NCBI GenBank assembly: GCA_021201655.1
Contig: JAJQEL010000022.1
Coordinates: 1-35,198, forward strand
Length of the DNA stretch: 35,198 nucleotides
Source: Erysipelotrichaceae bacterium
Lineage (GTDB): Bacteria; Bacillota_I; Bacilli_A; Erysipelotrichales; Coprobacillaceae
Direction of reading: 5' to 3'
This document shows positions 1 to 6,455 of this stretch, one piece after another. The translations under genes and the position numbers were made by a program. A model generated the notes under the pieces. That model searched no databases, was not told where the DNA came from, and worked only from the letters and a program-made list of their open reading frames with translations. Numbering within the stretch: position 1 is the stretch's first letter; the number at the start of each line of letters is the position of its first letter.

Positions 1-5
1 TCCTT

Positions 6-37
6 AGTGAACTTTTAATTATTTATTTTGTTCACTT
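6..37. repeat. Short inverted repeat at the truncation point
   Basis: AGTGAAC at 6-12 and GTTCACT at 31-37 are perfect reverse complements around an 18-base AT-rich spacer, just downstream of the truncated ATPase fragment. It could be a weak hairpin or the edge of an inserted element. No target duplication or recombinase can be seen because the window begins here. Confidence 0.3.
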
Positions 38-44
38 TAGAGAA

Positions 45-239
45 TCATATCATTGTATCATTTTTTACAGTAATTCCTGATTTATTTCCTTGGGCAAGAT
101 AACCTTGAAGCATACGAATGAGCGTTGTTTTTCCCGTCCCACTATTACCTTTAATCACTGTTACTTTGCGTTCAATATCTAATATATATTTGGCTCTTCT
201 ATTTTCTATTTCTATATGATGCTTTCCTACCATACTCAA
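45..239 (-). pseudogene. Truncated P-loop ATP-binding protein (N-terminal fragment)
   Basis: This 64-residue frame begins with a short beta-rich lead-in and a clear Walker A motif, GNSGTGKTT, at about residues 32-40. It then runs through SGITVKND and stops. Full-length relatives, as I recall them, are AAA/ABC-like ATPases of roughly 200-250 residues that continue well past the SGI-V segment with Walker B and sensor parts; none of that is present here. No continuation in another frame is visible in the remaining 44 bases. It starts 4 bases inside the end of the DUF4869 gene, so the two were co-transcribed. The loss of its 3' part next to an inverted repeat at 6-37 suggests a deletion or insertion junction. 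Function is probably lost. The ATP-binding assignment is secure; the partner role is inferred. Confidence 0.6.
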
Positions 240-678
240 TCACCTACATACTCATTCATTTTTAATATCCAATCTATATAATTAGTAATATTTGATTGAT
301 CATTTAAACAAATAGCTTCAATATCCATATTTTCAAAAGTAAGATCATAACCACTCATTCCTACAATAACATCCTTATTTTGCGCAATTTCTAATATCCA
401 TTTTTCACAGTTAGGTCCACATACAATAAGATCAATATAAGCATCGCTTTTATACATGCAGATTAAAGCTTTCACACCTCCAGATAATCTTTCTGGTGGA
501 ATTGGTCCAAGAACAGGACTGATAATCAACTGCTTTCCTTTTACTTCTGATTGATCAACATCCAGAATCATTTTTTTACCAATGTATCCTCAAGCCATTC
601 ATCTTCATATACATTATCAAAATACAAATCTATATCCCTAATACAATTTTTATCAAAACCAAATAAAACTTTTAACAT
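236..678 (-). pseudogene. DUF4869-family protein split by a poly-A frameshift
   Basis: The gene starts at ATG 678 behind a strong GGAGG site and reads MLKVLFGFDKNCIRDIDLYF onward for 36 residues to VKK, where a TGA at 568-570 stops it. The rest of the protein (MILDVDQSEVKGKQ to NEYVGD, 111 residues) continues in the -1 frame from 571 to 236. The break lies in an A7 run (T7 at 571-577 on the plus strand); one more A would fuse the halves as VKKMILDVDQ, which fits the family as I remember it. Key C-terminal features are SPVLGPIPPERLSGGVKALI and the GPNCEKWILEIA segment. Function of the family is unknown to me. The A7 run in zero frame (GTA AAA AAA TGA) is also a plausible -1 slippery site, so a fused product is possible. 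Partner gene: the ATPase fragment overlapping its end. Confidence 0.7.
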
Positions 679-722
679 ATTAAACCTCCAAATGAATATT
701 AAATCTCTTATTTTCATTTATC

Positions 723-751
723 ATTGTAACATACACTTTAAGGTTTCTCAA
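723..751 (-). promoter_or_regulatory. Promoter of the DUF4869/ATPase unit
   Basis: On the minus strand there is TTGAGA (746-751), a 17-base spacer, and TACAAT (723-728) preceded by TG, giving an extended -10. It lies 45 bases upstream of the start codon at 678. Confidence 0.55.
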
Positions 752-773
752 ATTTTAATATCAATTCATCTAA

Positions 774-1709
774 TTATAAAATAAACACCAAATATCCCAT
801 ATAAAATAACAACATCAAAATAGCACCAATACGTCTTAACTCTAAATTCTTATTGATAAATAACACAAATATAATAAGTGATGCTAAGGAGATCATGCCA
901 TCTATTAAAAAGCTTTTTTCAAAAGCTATACTATTAGGAGATACAATTGCAGTTGTCCCTAATACAAATAATATATTAAATATACAACTCCCTATAATAT
1001 TACCAATTGCTAAATCATTTTGTCCTTTAAGTGAAGCACTTATACATGTTACTAATTCAGGTAATGATGTACCAAATGCAACAATTGTAAGACCAATAAG
1101 ACGTTCACTCATTCCTAACTTTTCAGCAATAATACTGGCAGATTTTACACTAACATCACTTCCCCATATAACACATATCATACCTAAGATAATCATTAAT
1201 ATTAATTTCCATATATGATCATTCTCATCTATTATTGGTATATCTTCAATAATTTCATTATTTTGCGTAAGAATATATAAATAACATAGAAATATTAAAA
1301 AGAATATCCATAATATAATACCATCGACTCTACTAAGCGAATGATTGATATATCCAAGTATCAATAAAACTACTGTCATTATCATAACAAATGGTATTTC
1401 TATCATATAGGTTGTCTTTTTTAGTGAAAGTGTTCCTATTGCTCCAGAAGTTCCTAATACAAGTAAGACATTACAAATATTACTACCTATCACATTGCCA
1501 ATAGCGATACTTGCACTATCTTTATATGCAGATGTTATACTGACAGCAGCTTCAGGTGCACTTGTTCCAAACGCAATGATTGTTAATCCTATAACTATTT
1601 CAGGCACATGAAGTAAGCTTGCAAGTTTTGAAGCACCTTCTACTAATATATCTGCGCCCTTAATGAGTAATACAAATCCAATCAATAATAATGCCAATTG
1701 TAGTATCAT
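774..1709 (-). CDS. CaCA-family Na+/Ca2+ exchanger (YrbG-like)
   Basis: Membrane antiporter that exchanges calcium for sodium (or another monovalent cation) across the cytoplasmic membrane. The 311 residues are almost wholly hydrophobic, with about ten predicted membrane helices in two homologous halves. Each half has the alpha-repeat signature of the family: GTSAPE near residue 48 followed by IGNVIGSNICNVLLVLG, and GTSLPE near residue 212 followed by IGNIIGSCIFNILFVLG. The acidic residue in GTS-PE is the ion-binding glutamate. A polar loop near residues 150-165 joins the halves. Length matches bacterial YrbG-type proteins. GGAGG lies 6 bases before the start. The gene stands alone, with its own extended -10 promoter. 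Family is certain; ion specificity is inferred. Confidence 0.9.
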   Translation of the reverse strand: MILQLALLLIGFVLLIKGADILVEGASKLASLLHVPEIVIGLTIIAFGTSAPEAAVSITSAYKDSASIAIGNVIGSNICNVLLVLGTSGAIGTLSLKKTTYMIEIPFVMIMTVVLLILGYINHSLSRVDGIILWIFFLIFLCYLYILTQNNEIIEDIPIIDENDHIWKLILMIILGMICVIWGSDVSVKSASIIAEKLGMSERLIGLTIVAFGTSLPELVTCISASLKGQNDLAIGNIIGSCIFNILFVLGTTAIVSPNSIAFEKSFLIDGMISLASLIIFVLFINKNLELRRIGAILMLLFYMGYLVFIL

Positions 1710-1743
1710 TTTAACCTCCTAGGGTCATGCATCGATTGATATA

Positions 1744-1752
1744 ATTATATCA
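1744..1752 (-). promoter_or_regulatory. Extended -10 promoter of the CaCA exchanger gene
   Basis: TGATATAAT on the minus strand (TATAAT at 1744-1749, TG at 1751-1752). It sits 35 bases upstream of the start at 1709. No good -35 is visible, as often with extended -10 promoters. Confidence 0.45.
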
Positions 1753-1788
1753 TGATATCCTTCCACCTACTAACAAGATTCGTACGAC

Positions 1789-1815
1789 AAAAAAAGTCAA
1801 CATTTCTGTTGACTT
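1789..1815 (-). terminator. Rho-independent terminator after the 61-residue small protein
   Basis: Stem of 8 bp (AGTCAACA with TGTTGACT, loop of 4) followed on the minus strand by a T7 tract. A diverged copy of the same terminator follows the second small-protein copy at 2137-2158. Confidence 0.8.
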
Positions 1816-1850
1816 AAAATACCATCTAATTAAATACTATCGTTTTCAAC

Positions 1851-2036
1851 CTAACTATTCTTTTTGCCTTTATAGTATTTAGACCAATCAGGTATTACTC
1901 CTGGACCACCATCTAGTTTCATATCATTTTCTATTTGTTTCAACTCTTCTACACTTAAAACATCTTCCATACGTGGAATATATTCTCCAGAATAAACATA
2001 ATAAATATCTCCTGTTTTATAATCAACCGTTCTCAT
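1851..2036 (-). CDS. Small protein of unknown function, copy 1 (truncated C-terminus)
   Basis: 61 residues, MRTVDYKTGDIYYVYSGEYI to WSKYYKGKKNS. I do not recognise the family. It is a paralogue of the neighbouring copy: both share [RK]-V-[DE]-KTG-YY-Y-GE at the start and IP-[DN]-WSK-YKGKKN at the end. The duplication extends beyond the coding sequence into the terminator. In this copy a TAG replaces the AAG lysine codon of copy 2, and the bases after it still encode a match to copy 2 (VENDSI against VENDNI), so this copy has lost its last seven residues by a nonsense change. It has its own promoter. The basic, aromatic C-terminus could bind nucleic acid or a partner protein; that is speculation. 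Confidence 0.65.
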   Translation of the reverse strand: MRTVDYKTGDIYYVYSGEYIPRMEDVLSVEELKQIENDMKLDGGPGVIPDWSKYYKGKKNS

Positions 2037-2075
2037 TTTTCACCTCTACCAACATTATTTGCTAAAATATACTAT

Positions 2076-2104
2076 TATATATAGCAATTCATATTAAATT
2101 GCAA
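2076..2104 (-). promoter_or_regulatory. Promoter of small-protein copy 1
   Basis: Minus strand TTGCAA (2099-2104), 17-base spacer, TATATA (2076-2081), with an overlapping TATAAT two bases on. It lies about 40 bases upstream of the start at 2036. Confidence 0.5.
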
Positions 2105-2130
2105 TTATTTTCATAATATTGTTCATAAAA

Positions 2131-2158
2131 ATTATAAAAGCCAACATTTTTGTTGGTT
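2131..2158 (-). terminator. Terminator after small-protein copy 2
   Basis: Stem AACCAACA with TGTTGGCTT (including a G-T pair), followed by TTTTAT on the minus strand. It is homologous to the terminator at 1789-1815, showing that the tandem duplication includes the terminator. Confidence 0.65.
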
Positions 2159-2172
2159 TGATAGGCATCTTA

Positions 2173-2370
2173 CTAAATGTTATCGTTTTCAACCTTATTA
2201 TTCTTTTTACCTTTATAATGTTTAGACCAATTAGGAATACCTCCATGCCAACAATCATATAACTGACCCTCATCTATACCAAAAACTGTTAGTTCAGCTT
2301 TTTCAGTAATCATCTCTTCGCCATCATAAATATAATAATAATGACCAGTTTTTTCATCAAATACTTTCAT
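2173..2370 (-). CDS. Small protein of unknown function, copy 2
   Basis: 65 residues, MKVFDEKTGHYYYIYDGEEM to the charged tail KKNNKVENDNI. Paralogue of the 61-residue neighbour, with the same IP-NWSK-YKGKKN signature. The start codon lies 14 bases inside the 3' end of the metallopeptidase gene, and AGGAGG just before the start is within that gene, so it is translationally coupled to the peptidase. Coupling suggests a functional partnership: the small protein could be a substrate, inhibitor or immunity factor of the peptidase. This is inference; no known domain is visible. Confidence 0.65.
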   Translation of the reverse strand: MKVFDEKTGHYYYIYDGEEMITEKAELTVFGIDEGQLYDCWHGGIPNWSKHYKGKKNNKVENDNI

Positions 2371-3076
2371 TTGTTAGACCTCCTTTTTCTATAAAATCAT
2401 ACAATTCTCTGTCTTTAGTATACAATAACTTTGGGTTAATTACAAATGTTTCAAAACCAACAGATACATATTCTTCGAGATCTGAGAAAACTAATTGTAT
2501 ATGATTTATATAATAATCCTTTTCAAGAATATATGTTCTACCTTGATATTCCCTTATAAATTTCTTAGATTCAATATAAATATATAAATCATTATTCACA
2601 TAGTTATGTATTATACCAATAGAATTATCCAATATTTCTTGCATTATCATTTTTAATTCATTATTTTTATAAAGATTATTGATATCTACAAACATATGTC
2701 CCATTTCATGTGCTACCATACCTTCTTTAGGTTTTAGACTATTGATACCAATTATTCTATTATTTCCATCATAATATGTTTCATCACTAGCAGAAACAAT
2801 TCTAATATCATTATCAACTAGGAACTGTAAATGATCAATTGGTATCATCTTAAAATCTCTTTTAACAATATCTCTAACTTCATCATCAATACTTAACTGA
2901 TTCATAATTTCTTCAACCACAACATCAGTATTAAAAACTTTTTTGGGCTGTTGAACAAAATCAAATGCAATAATGTTGTAACGTAATACTTTAGATGAAT
3001 ATTTTATTCTCATCTCTTCACTGTCATCATACTTAACATAATAATACTTGTTGTCATTCTTGATCCATCTACTCAT
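2357..3076 (-). CDS. Anthrax-lethal-factor-like (ATLF/PPEP-type) zinc metallopeptidase
   Basis: Start chosen at ATG 3076 (MSRWIKNDNK), which has AAAGGAAT in front; an upstream TTG in frame lies inside a hairpin and is unlikely. This gives 239 residues. The zinc site is VAHEMGHMFVD (HExxH near residue 123-127). About 80 residues later comes LEEYVSVGFETFVINPKLL followed by DRELYDFIE, the pattern that supplies the third, glutamate zinc ligand in the lethal factor/Pro-Pro-endopeptidase family. There is no signal peptide or membrane segment, so it is probably cytoplasmic or exported by another route; secreted relatives have a signal. It is coupled to the small protein behind it. The metallopeptidase call is secure; the ATLF-like placement is moderately sure. 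Confidence 0.75.
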   Translation of the reverse strand: MSRWIKNDNKYYYVKYDDSEEMRIKYSSKVLRYNIIAFDFVQQPKKVFNTDVVVEEIMNQLSIDDEVRDIVKRDFKMIPIDHLQFLVDNDIRIVSASDETYYDGNNRIIGINSLKPKEGMVAHEMGHMFVDINNLYKNNELKMIMQEILDNSIGIIHNYVNNDLYIYIESKKFIREYQGRTYILEKDYYINHIQLVFSDLEEYVSVGFETFVINPKLLYTKDRELYDFIEKGGLTNESI

Positions 3077-3101
3077 TTTTGTATTCCTTTCGTATAAAAT
3101 A

Positions 3102-3136
3102 AAAAGAAGCAATCACTTTGTGATTACTTCTTTTAG
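3102..3136 (-). terminator. Strong hairpin terminator directly after a three-codon mini-ORF
   Basis: A stem of about 15 bp (AAAAGAAG-AATCAC pairing with GTGATT-CTTCTTTT, loop of 3) is followed on the minus strand by TTTTTATTTT. It begins just after a mini-ORF at 3138-3149 with an excellent ribosome binding site, and lies 26 bases upstream of the metallopeptidase start. It may act as an attenuator for that gene. Confidence 0.7.
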
Positions 3137-3137
3137 G

Positions 3138-3149
3138 AGTACATAATAA
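3138..3149 (-). other. Mini-ORF (Met-Tyr-Ser-stop) with a strong ribosome binding site
   Basis: On the minus strand AAGGGGGA is followed by ATTATT, then ATG TAC TCC TAA, and at once by the terminator hairpin. Such a strong site in front of three codons is odd. It might be a leader peptide for attenuation of the metallopeptidase gene. It might also be the remains of a very small type I (holin-like) toxin gene with an internal deletion, since those genes often start in this way and end in a hairpin of this kind. Neither is proven. Confidence 0.35.
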
Positions 3150-3267
3150 TTCCCCCTTACTATTTATATACGTCAAAAATTTCGATTTTTCTTTTTTTAG
3201 AATGAAAAAAGTTAAAATTTTATTATTTTGGTCTTTAAACTTTAGATTTATGAAATAAGATTATTAG

Positions 3268-3291
3268 AAAAGCAGATATTTCTATCTGCTA
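3268..3291 (-). terminator. Terminator at the end of the HNH endonuclease gene
   Basis: AGCAGATA pairs with TATCTGCT around a 4-base loop (3271-3290), followed by TTTTCTAAT on the minus strand. It overlaps the stop codon of the HNH gene. Confidence 0.65.
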
Positions 3292-4263
3292 CTTACAACC
3301 TATCCAAAATTTTTCAACATAATCTTTTTCAATTGCTATATCTAACTCGTCAATTACCTTACCTTTAACATCACATTCATGCATAATTGTTTGAAGCATT
3401 GTATTGCGTATATTAAGCCTTCTAATTTCATTTTCTGATGGTATAACATTGCTTTTTGATGAGTTACAAGACCTATGAACATAAACCAAATTCCATATAT
3501 CATCTGAATATAAGTAAGACCAAGGAATAACATGATCAATACTTAATTCACTATCATCAATATTCTGACCACATATAAAACAAACATGATCTGGATTTTG
3601 CAGATCAAGATATTTTTTAAACCTATTTAAATTGGTTCTCTTTATGTCTTGTCCATCTATGATTTTAATTTTCTTATTAATTCTTGGTGAATTATTAAAA
3701 GTCTCTAAAACAAGACCCCATCGATAATCAATTAAATCAAATAAATCCTCATAATTATCTTTAAGTATTTTGAGATTGTATCCTTCAATCAGTATCGTTT
3801 TACTTTCTTTATCAAAACAATAAACATCATCATTATAAATACCATCTAAAAAAGTAAATCGCCACGCGACATCTTTATATAATCCTTTAGATATTTTATG
3901 TAAACATTCATCTAATTCATCTTTTAGATAAGATTGAAGTTCCCTTTCAACACGTTCATATCTAATAGGTTTAGAAGCACCAATGTAATCATAGTATTGA
4001 GATATTAATGTTTTGGTATATTGTAATATAACTGGTGTCTTCTTCAAATTACTACCTTGTACCAAATCAAAGAATATTGTTTGATTCCAATAATATTTGA
4101 GATAATACCTTGCTATTGAATCCATACTAATAAATACTTTATCATCAGTATCATATAAAAAAGAAATCTCTACTAGTGATTTTGCCATAGCCATTTTATA
4201 AGTATTATCATAATTACATTCTCTTATTATCTTTTTAAATTTGTTTAGAAAATCATTATTCAT
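3289..4263 (-). CDS. HNH endonuclease
   Basis: 324 residues. The C-terminal third carries an HNH nuclease with a zinc knuckle: CFICG (C-x2-C), then the catalytic LSIDHVIPWSY and later VHRSCNSSKSN, which give the H-N-H metal site and the second zinc cysteine. The first 200 residues have no domain I can name; they start MNNDFLNKFKKIIRECNYDN and look mostly helical. It likely cuts DNA, and stand-alone HNH proteins of this layout are often restriction or defence nucleases. The start lies 8 bases inside the end of the MazG-like gene, so the pair is translationally coupled. No methyltransferase is nearby, so a classical restriction-modification pair is not supported. HNH activity is well supported; target and role are unknown. 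Confidence 0.82.
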   Translation of the reverse strand: MNNDFLNKFKKIIRECNYDNTYKMAMAKSLVEISFLYDTDDKVFISMDSIARYYLKYYWNQTIFFDLVQGSNLKKTPVILQYTKTLISQYYDYIGASKPIRYERVERELQSYLKDELDECLHKISKGLYKDVAWRFTFLDGIYNDDVYCFDKESKTILIEGYNLKILKDNYEDLFDLIDYRWGLVLETFNNSPRINKKIKIIDGQDIKRTNLNRFKKYLDLQNPDHVCFICGQNIDDSELSIDHVIPWSYLYSDDIWNLVYVHRSCNSSKSNVIPSENEIRRLNIRNTMLQTIMHECDVKGKVIDELDIAIEKDYVEKFWIGCK

Positions 4264-4570
4264 TACTAGATACTTCCTTTAAAAGTATTTTCTTTTTAAA
4301 AGAACCTCGTTTTTCAACTTTGTTCAATCGAATTTTCTCAAAAGTAGTGTAATCAACTTCTTTAGCATCTAAAACAGCACGAATGACTTCTTCTAAATCA
4401 GCTAATTCTTCAATATCTCCACTTTCTAAATATTCGTCAAGTTCTTCTATTAGTTTGTTATTAAGATATGTTAAATAATCTTGGTCATTTAGTATTTCAA
4501 CAATACATGCTTTACCATCACTTTCAATAATTTCTGGTATTTTATCTCTTACTAGTTTATTGTATTTCAT
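4256..4570 (-). CDS. MazG-like nucleotide pyrophosphohydrolase
   Basis: 104 residues opening with MKYNKLVRDKIPEII, the hallmark of the YxxLVRDKIP group of all-alpha NTP pyrophosphohydrolases (MazG/HisE-like). The metal-binding acidic motif is visible as EELDE at 42-46 and EELAD at 54-58. Members hydrolyse (d)NTPs or related nucleotides to the monophosphate and pyrophosphate and act in the cytosol as house-cleaning or defence enzymes. It is the first gene of a two-gene unit, overlapping the HNH gene by 8 bases, and is transcribed away from the AbiE-like operon. The promoter is an extended -10 (TGCTATAAT) close to the start. The substrate cannot be told from the sequence. Confidence 0.85.
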   Translation of the reverse strand: MKYNKLVRDKIPEIIESDGKACIVEILNDQDYLTYLNNKLIEELDEYLESGDIEELADLEEVIRAVLDAKEVDYTTFEKIRLNKVEKRGSFKKKILLKEVSSNE

Positions 4571-4586
4571 ATTATCACCTACAATT

Positions 4587-4595
4587 ATTATAGCA
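4587..4595 (-). promoter_or_regulatory. Extended -10 promoter of the MazG-HNH unit
   Basis: TGCTATAAT on the minus strand, about 17 bases upstream of the start codon at 4570, giving a very short leader with TAGGTGA as the ribosome binding site. The -35 region is poor. Confidence 0.5.
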
Positions 4596-4637
4596 TCAAT
4601 TATACATAATATTGTATATTTTGTTTCAGTCGAAATT

Positions 4638-4682
4638 ATTTTAACATTATTTATTGTATTTTATAATTTGTAATGTTAAAAT
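4638..4682 (+). promoter_or_regulatory. Operator-promoter of the AbiE-like operon (12-bp inverted repeat)
   Basis: ATTTTAACATTA at 4638-4649 and TAATGTTAAAAT at 4671-4682 form a perfect 12-bp inverted repeat with 21 bases between. A promoter TTGTAT (4654-4659), 17 bases, TAAAAT (4677-4682) lies within it, so the right arm covers the -10 box. AbiEi antitoxins are known to repress their own operon by binding inverted repeats at the promoter; this arrangement fits that. It might also affect the divergent MazG-HNH promoter 45-95 bases away. Confidence 0.65.
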
Positions 4683-4714
4683 ATAATAAATTAAGTTAAT
4701 ATGGAGGTAAAATA

Positions 4715-5656
4715 ATGGATGCAATACAAGTATTAGGATTAACAATACAATTTAGTGACTGGGATAAACAAAATAAAGTACCACTCTACATTTTAAATAC
4801 CTTTATGATAAAAAAAGCAATTATTAGCAATATAAATTGTATTGCTTTAATACCTTATGATGAGCTTCCAACATTAGTCTCTCTAAAAAAGCAAATAGAA
4901 ACAATACAGAAGGTTGAAAATTTACCAGTATTTCTAAAGCTTGAATATCTTTCAGATTTTCGAAAAGAAAGTTTTTTTAATCATGGTATTTCTTTTATTT
5001 TAACAGATAAAATAGTTTATCTACCTTTCATGTATACTTTGATCACTAATAGTAAGTTCTATAGTAAAAAAGGTGACCCTTTAACAAATTCTACACAACT
5101 CTTATTTATGTGGATTTTATATCAAAATACAGATAAATTTTATATTAGTGATGCTATAGATACACTTCATTTTTCTAATATGACAATAACAAGAGCTTGT
5201 CGTCAACTTATTACAACCCAAATATTTCAGGAACATAAAAATGGTAGAAAAATTTATTTAACCACAGAATTTTCAAAGAAAGAATTATTCAATCAAATGA
5301 AATCTTATTTAAAAACACCTGTCATGTATACTGGCTATATAAACAAATCCGATATAAATCATCATATGATTCTTTCAGGTGAAAGTGCTCTAGGCTACTA
5401 TAGTTTTCTGAATCCACCTCGAATACCTGTATATGCTATAAGTAAAGCAAATATAAAAGAACTAACTATCTACGATGAACTAGTATATAGCGATAATCAA
5501 GTTGAAATTGAAGTATATCGTTATGATCCATTTCTTTTTAGTAAGGATAATAAAATCATTGATATTTTATCTTTAGTTATATCATTATTAGATAATTATG
5601 ATGAAAGAATAGAAATCGAGCGGGATCTATTATTAGATCTACTATTTAAGAATTAA
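4715..5656 (+). CDS. AbiEi-like winged-helix antitoxin/regulator
   Basis: 313 residues. The central part (about residues 125-190) looks like a winged helix: LLFMWILYQ, ISDAIDTLHFSNMTITRACR as helix-turn-helix, and NGRKIYLT as the wing. The following ILSGESALGYYSFLNPPRIP is typical of AbiEi-type antitoxins, which have a DNA-binding part and a C-terminal part that neutralises the toxin. It is the first gene of the operon, 11 bases before a nucleotidyltransferase gene of AbiEii type, as in type IV toxin-antitoxin loci. GGAGGT precedes the ATG. It contains A7 and T7 runs that are not disrupted. The N-terminal 120 residues are unassigned. Alternative: a MarR-like regulator without antitoxin role. 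Confidence 0.72.
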   Translation: MDAIQVLGLTIQFSDWDKQNKVPLYILNTFMIKKAIISNINCIALIPYDELPTLVSLKKQIETIQKVENLPVFLKLEYLSDFRKESFFNHGISFILTDKIVYLPFMYTLITNSKFYSKKGDPLTNSTQLLFMWILYQNTDKFYISDAIDTLHFSNMTITRACRQLITTQIFQEHKNGRKIYLTTEFSKKELFNQMKSYLKTPVMYTGYINKSDINHHMILSGESALGYYSFLNPPRIPVYAISKANIKELTIYDELVYSDNQVEIEVYRYDPFLFSKDNKIIDILSLVISLLDNYDERIEIERDLLLDLLFKN

Positions 5657-5667
5657 GGAGAAATGAT

Positions 5668-6423
5668 ATGATTAACTTGGATTTATTCAAAAATTATTTT
5701 AGAGGTTACGAAAATGAGTATGTTATTATAGGTGGAGCAGCATGTGAAATGTTAATGTCTCAAAAGAACTTATCTTTTCGAGCTACAAAAGATATTGATA
5801 TGGTACTAATTGTAGAATCATTAACTAAAGATTTTGGAGAAACTTTTTGGGATTTTATAAAAAAAAGCAGATTATCAATTTATGAATAAGGGTACAGGAC
5901 TTGCACAGTTCTACCGTTTTTCACATCCTAAATCTAAAGAGTATCCATCAATGATTGAACTTTTTTCAAAAAGTCAAAATTGGATTTCTGAAAATATCAA
6001 TAGTCAAATTATTCCAATACACATAGATGATAATATATCCAGTTTATCAGCTATTTTATTAAATGAAGACTATTATGAATTCTTAAAAAGAGGAAAAACT
6101 ATTATTGATGGTCTATCTGTCTTAAAGGCTGAATACATTATTCCTTTTAAGGCAAAAGCATGGATTGATCTTTCAGAAAAAAAGAAAAAGGGATACATGT
6201 CGATAGTCGCAATATAAGAAAACATAAAAATGATATCTTTCGATTATCTCTCTTATTGACATCAGATAACAAACTCGAATTACCAGATACCATAAAAAAG
6301 GATATGACCGTCTTTTTAACAAAAATAAGTAAAGAAGAGACCAATCTTAAACAACTTGGTATTTTTAATACAAATAAAGATGATATTTTAGAATCACTTA
6401 ATCAAGTATATCAACTTAAATAA
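5668..6423 (+). pseudogene. AbiEii-like nucleotidyltransferase toxin with two compensating frameshifts
   Basis: The first segment has the nucleotidyltransferase core: IIGGAACEMLM (GG at 22-23) and RATKDIDMVLIV (D42 and D44 as metal ligands). At an A8 run (5859-5866) one extra A shifts the frame; the zero frame stops at 5889, but the +1 frame continues sensibly as KKADYQFMNKGTGLAQFYRF. At an A7 run (6177-6183) one A is missing; the original frame then resumes as EKGIHVDSRNIRKHKNDIFR and ends at TAA 6421-6423. Repaired, the protein would be about 251 residues, normal for this group, with SSLSAILL and PFKAKAWIDLSE in the middle. As written no complete toxin is made, while the antitoxin is intact. 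The repeated use of A runs raises slippage or assembly error as options. Confidence 0.75.
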
Positions 6424-6429
6424 TCGCTA

Positions 6430-6455
6430 AAAAGGCAATACACATTGTACTGCCT
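6430..6455 (-). terminator. Terminator of the branched-chain amino acid operon
   Basis: GGCAGTACA pairs with TGTATTGCC (one G-T pair, 3-base loop, 6434-6454), followed by TTTTTAG on the minus strand. It overlaps the end of ilvB and may also serve the converging AbiE-like operon. Confidence 0.8.

Noticed and set aside
853-1218. Long open frame on the plus strand inside the CaCA exchanger gene
   Set aside because: Antisense shadow of a gene with clear family motifs; no ribosome binding site and no recognisable protein.
3102-3112. TTG start that would lengthen the metallopeptidase by 12 residues
   Set aside because: The codon lies within the terminator stem without a ribosome binding site; ATG 3076 has AAAGGAA in front.
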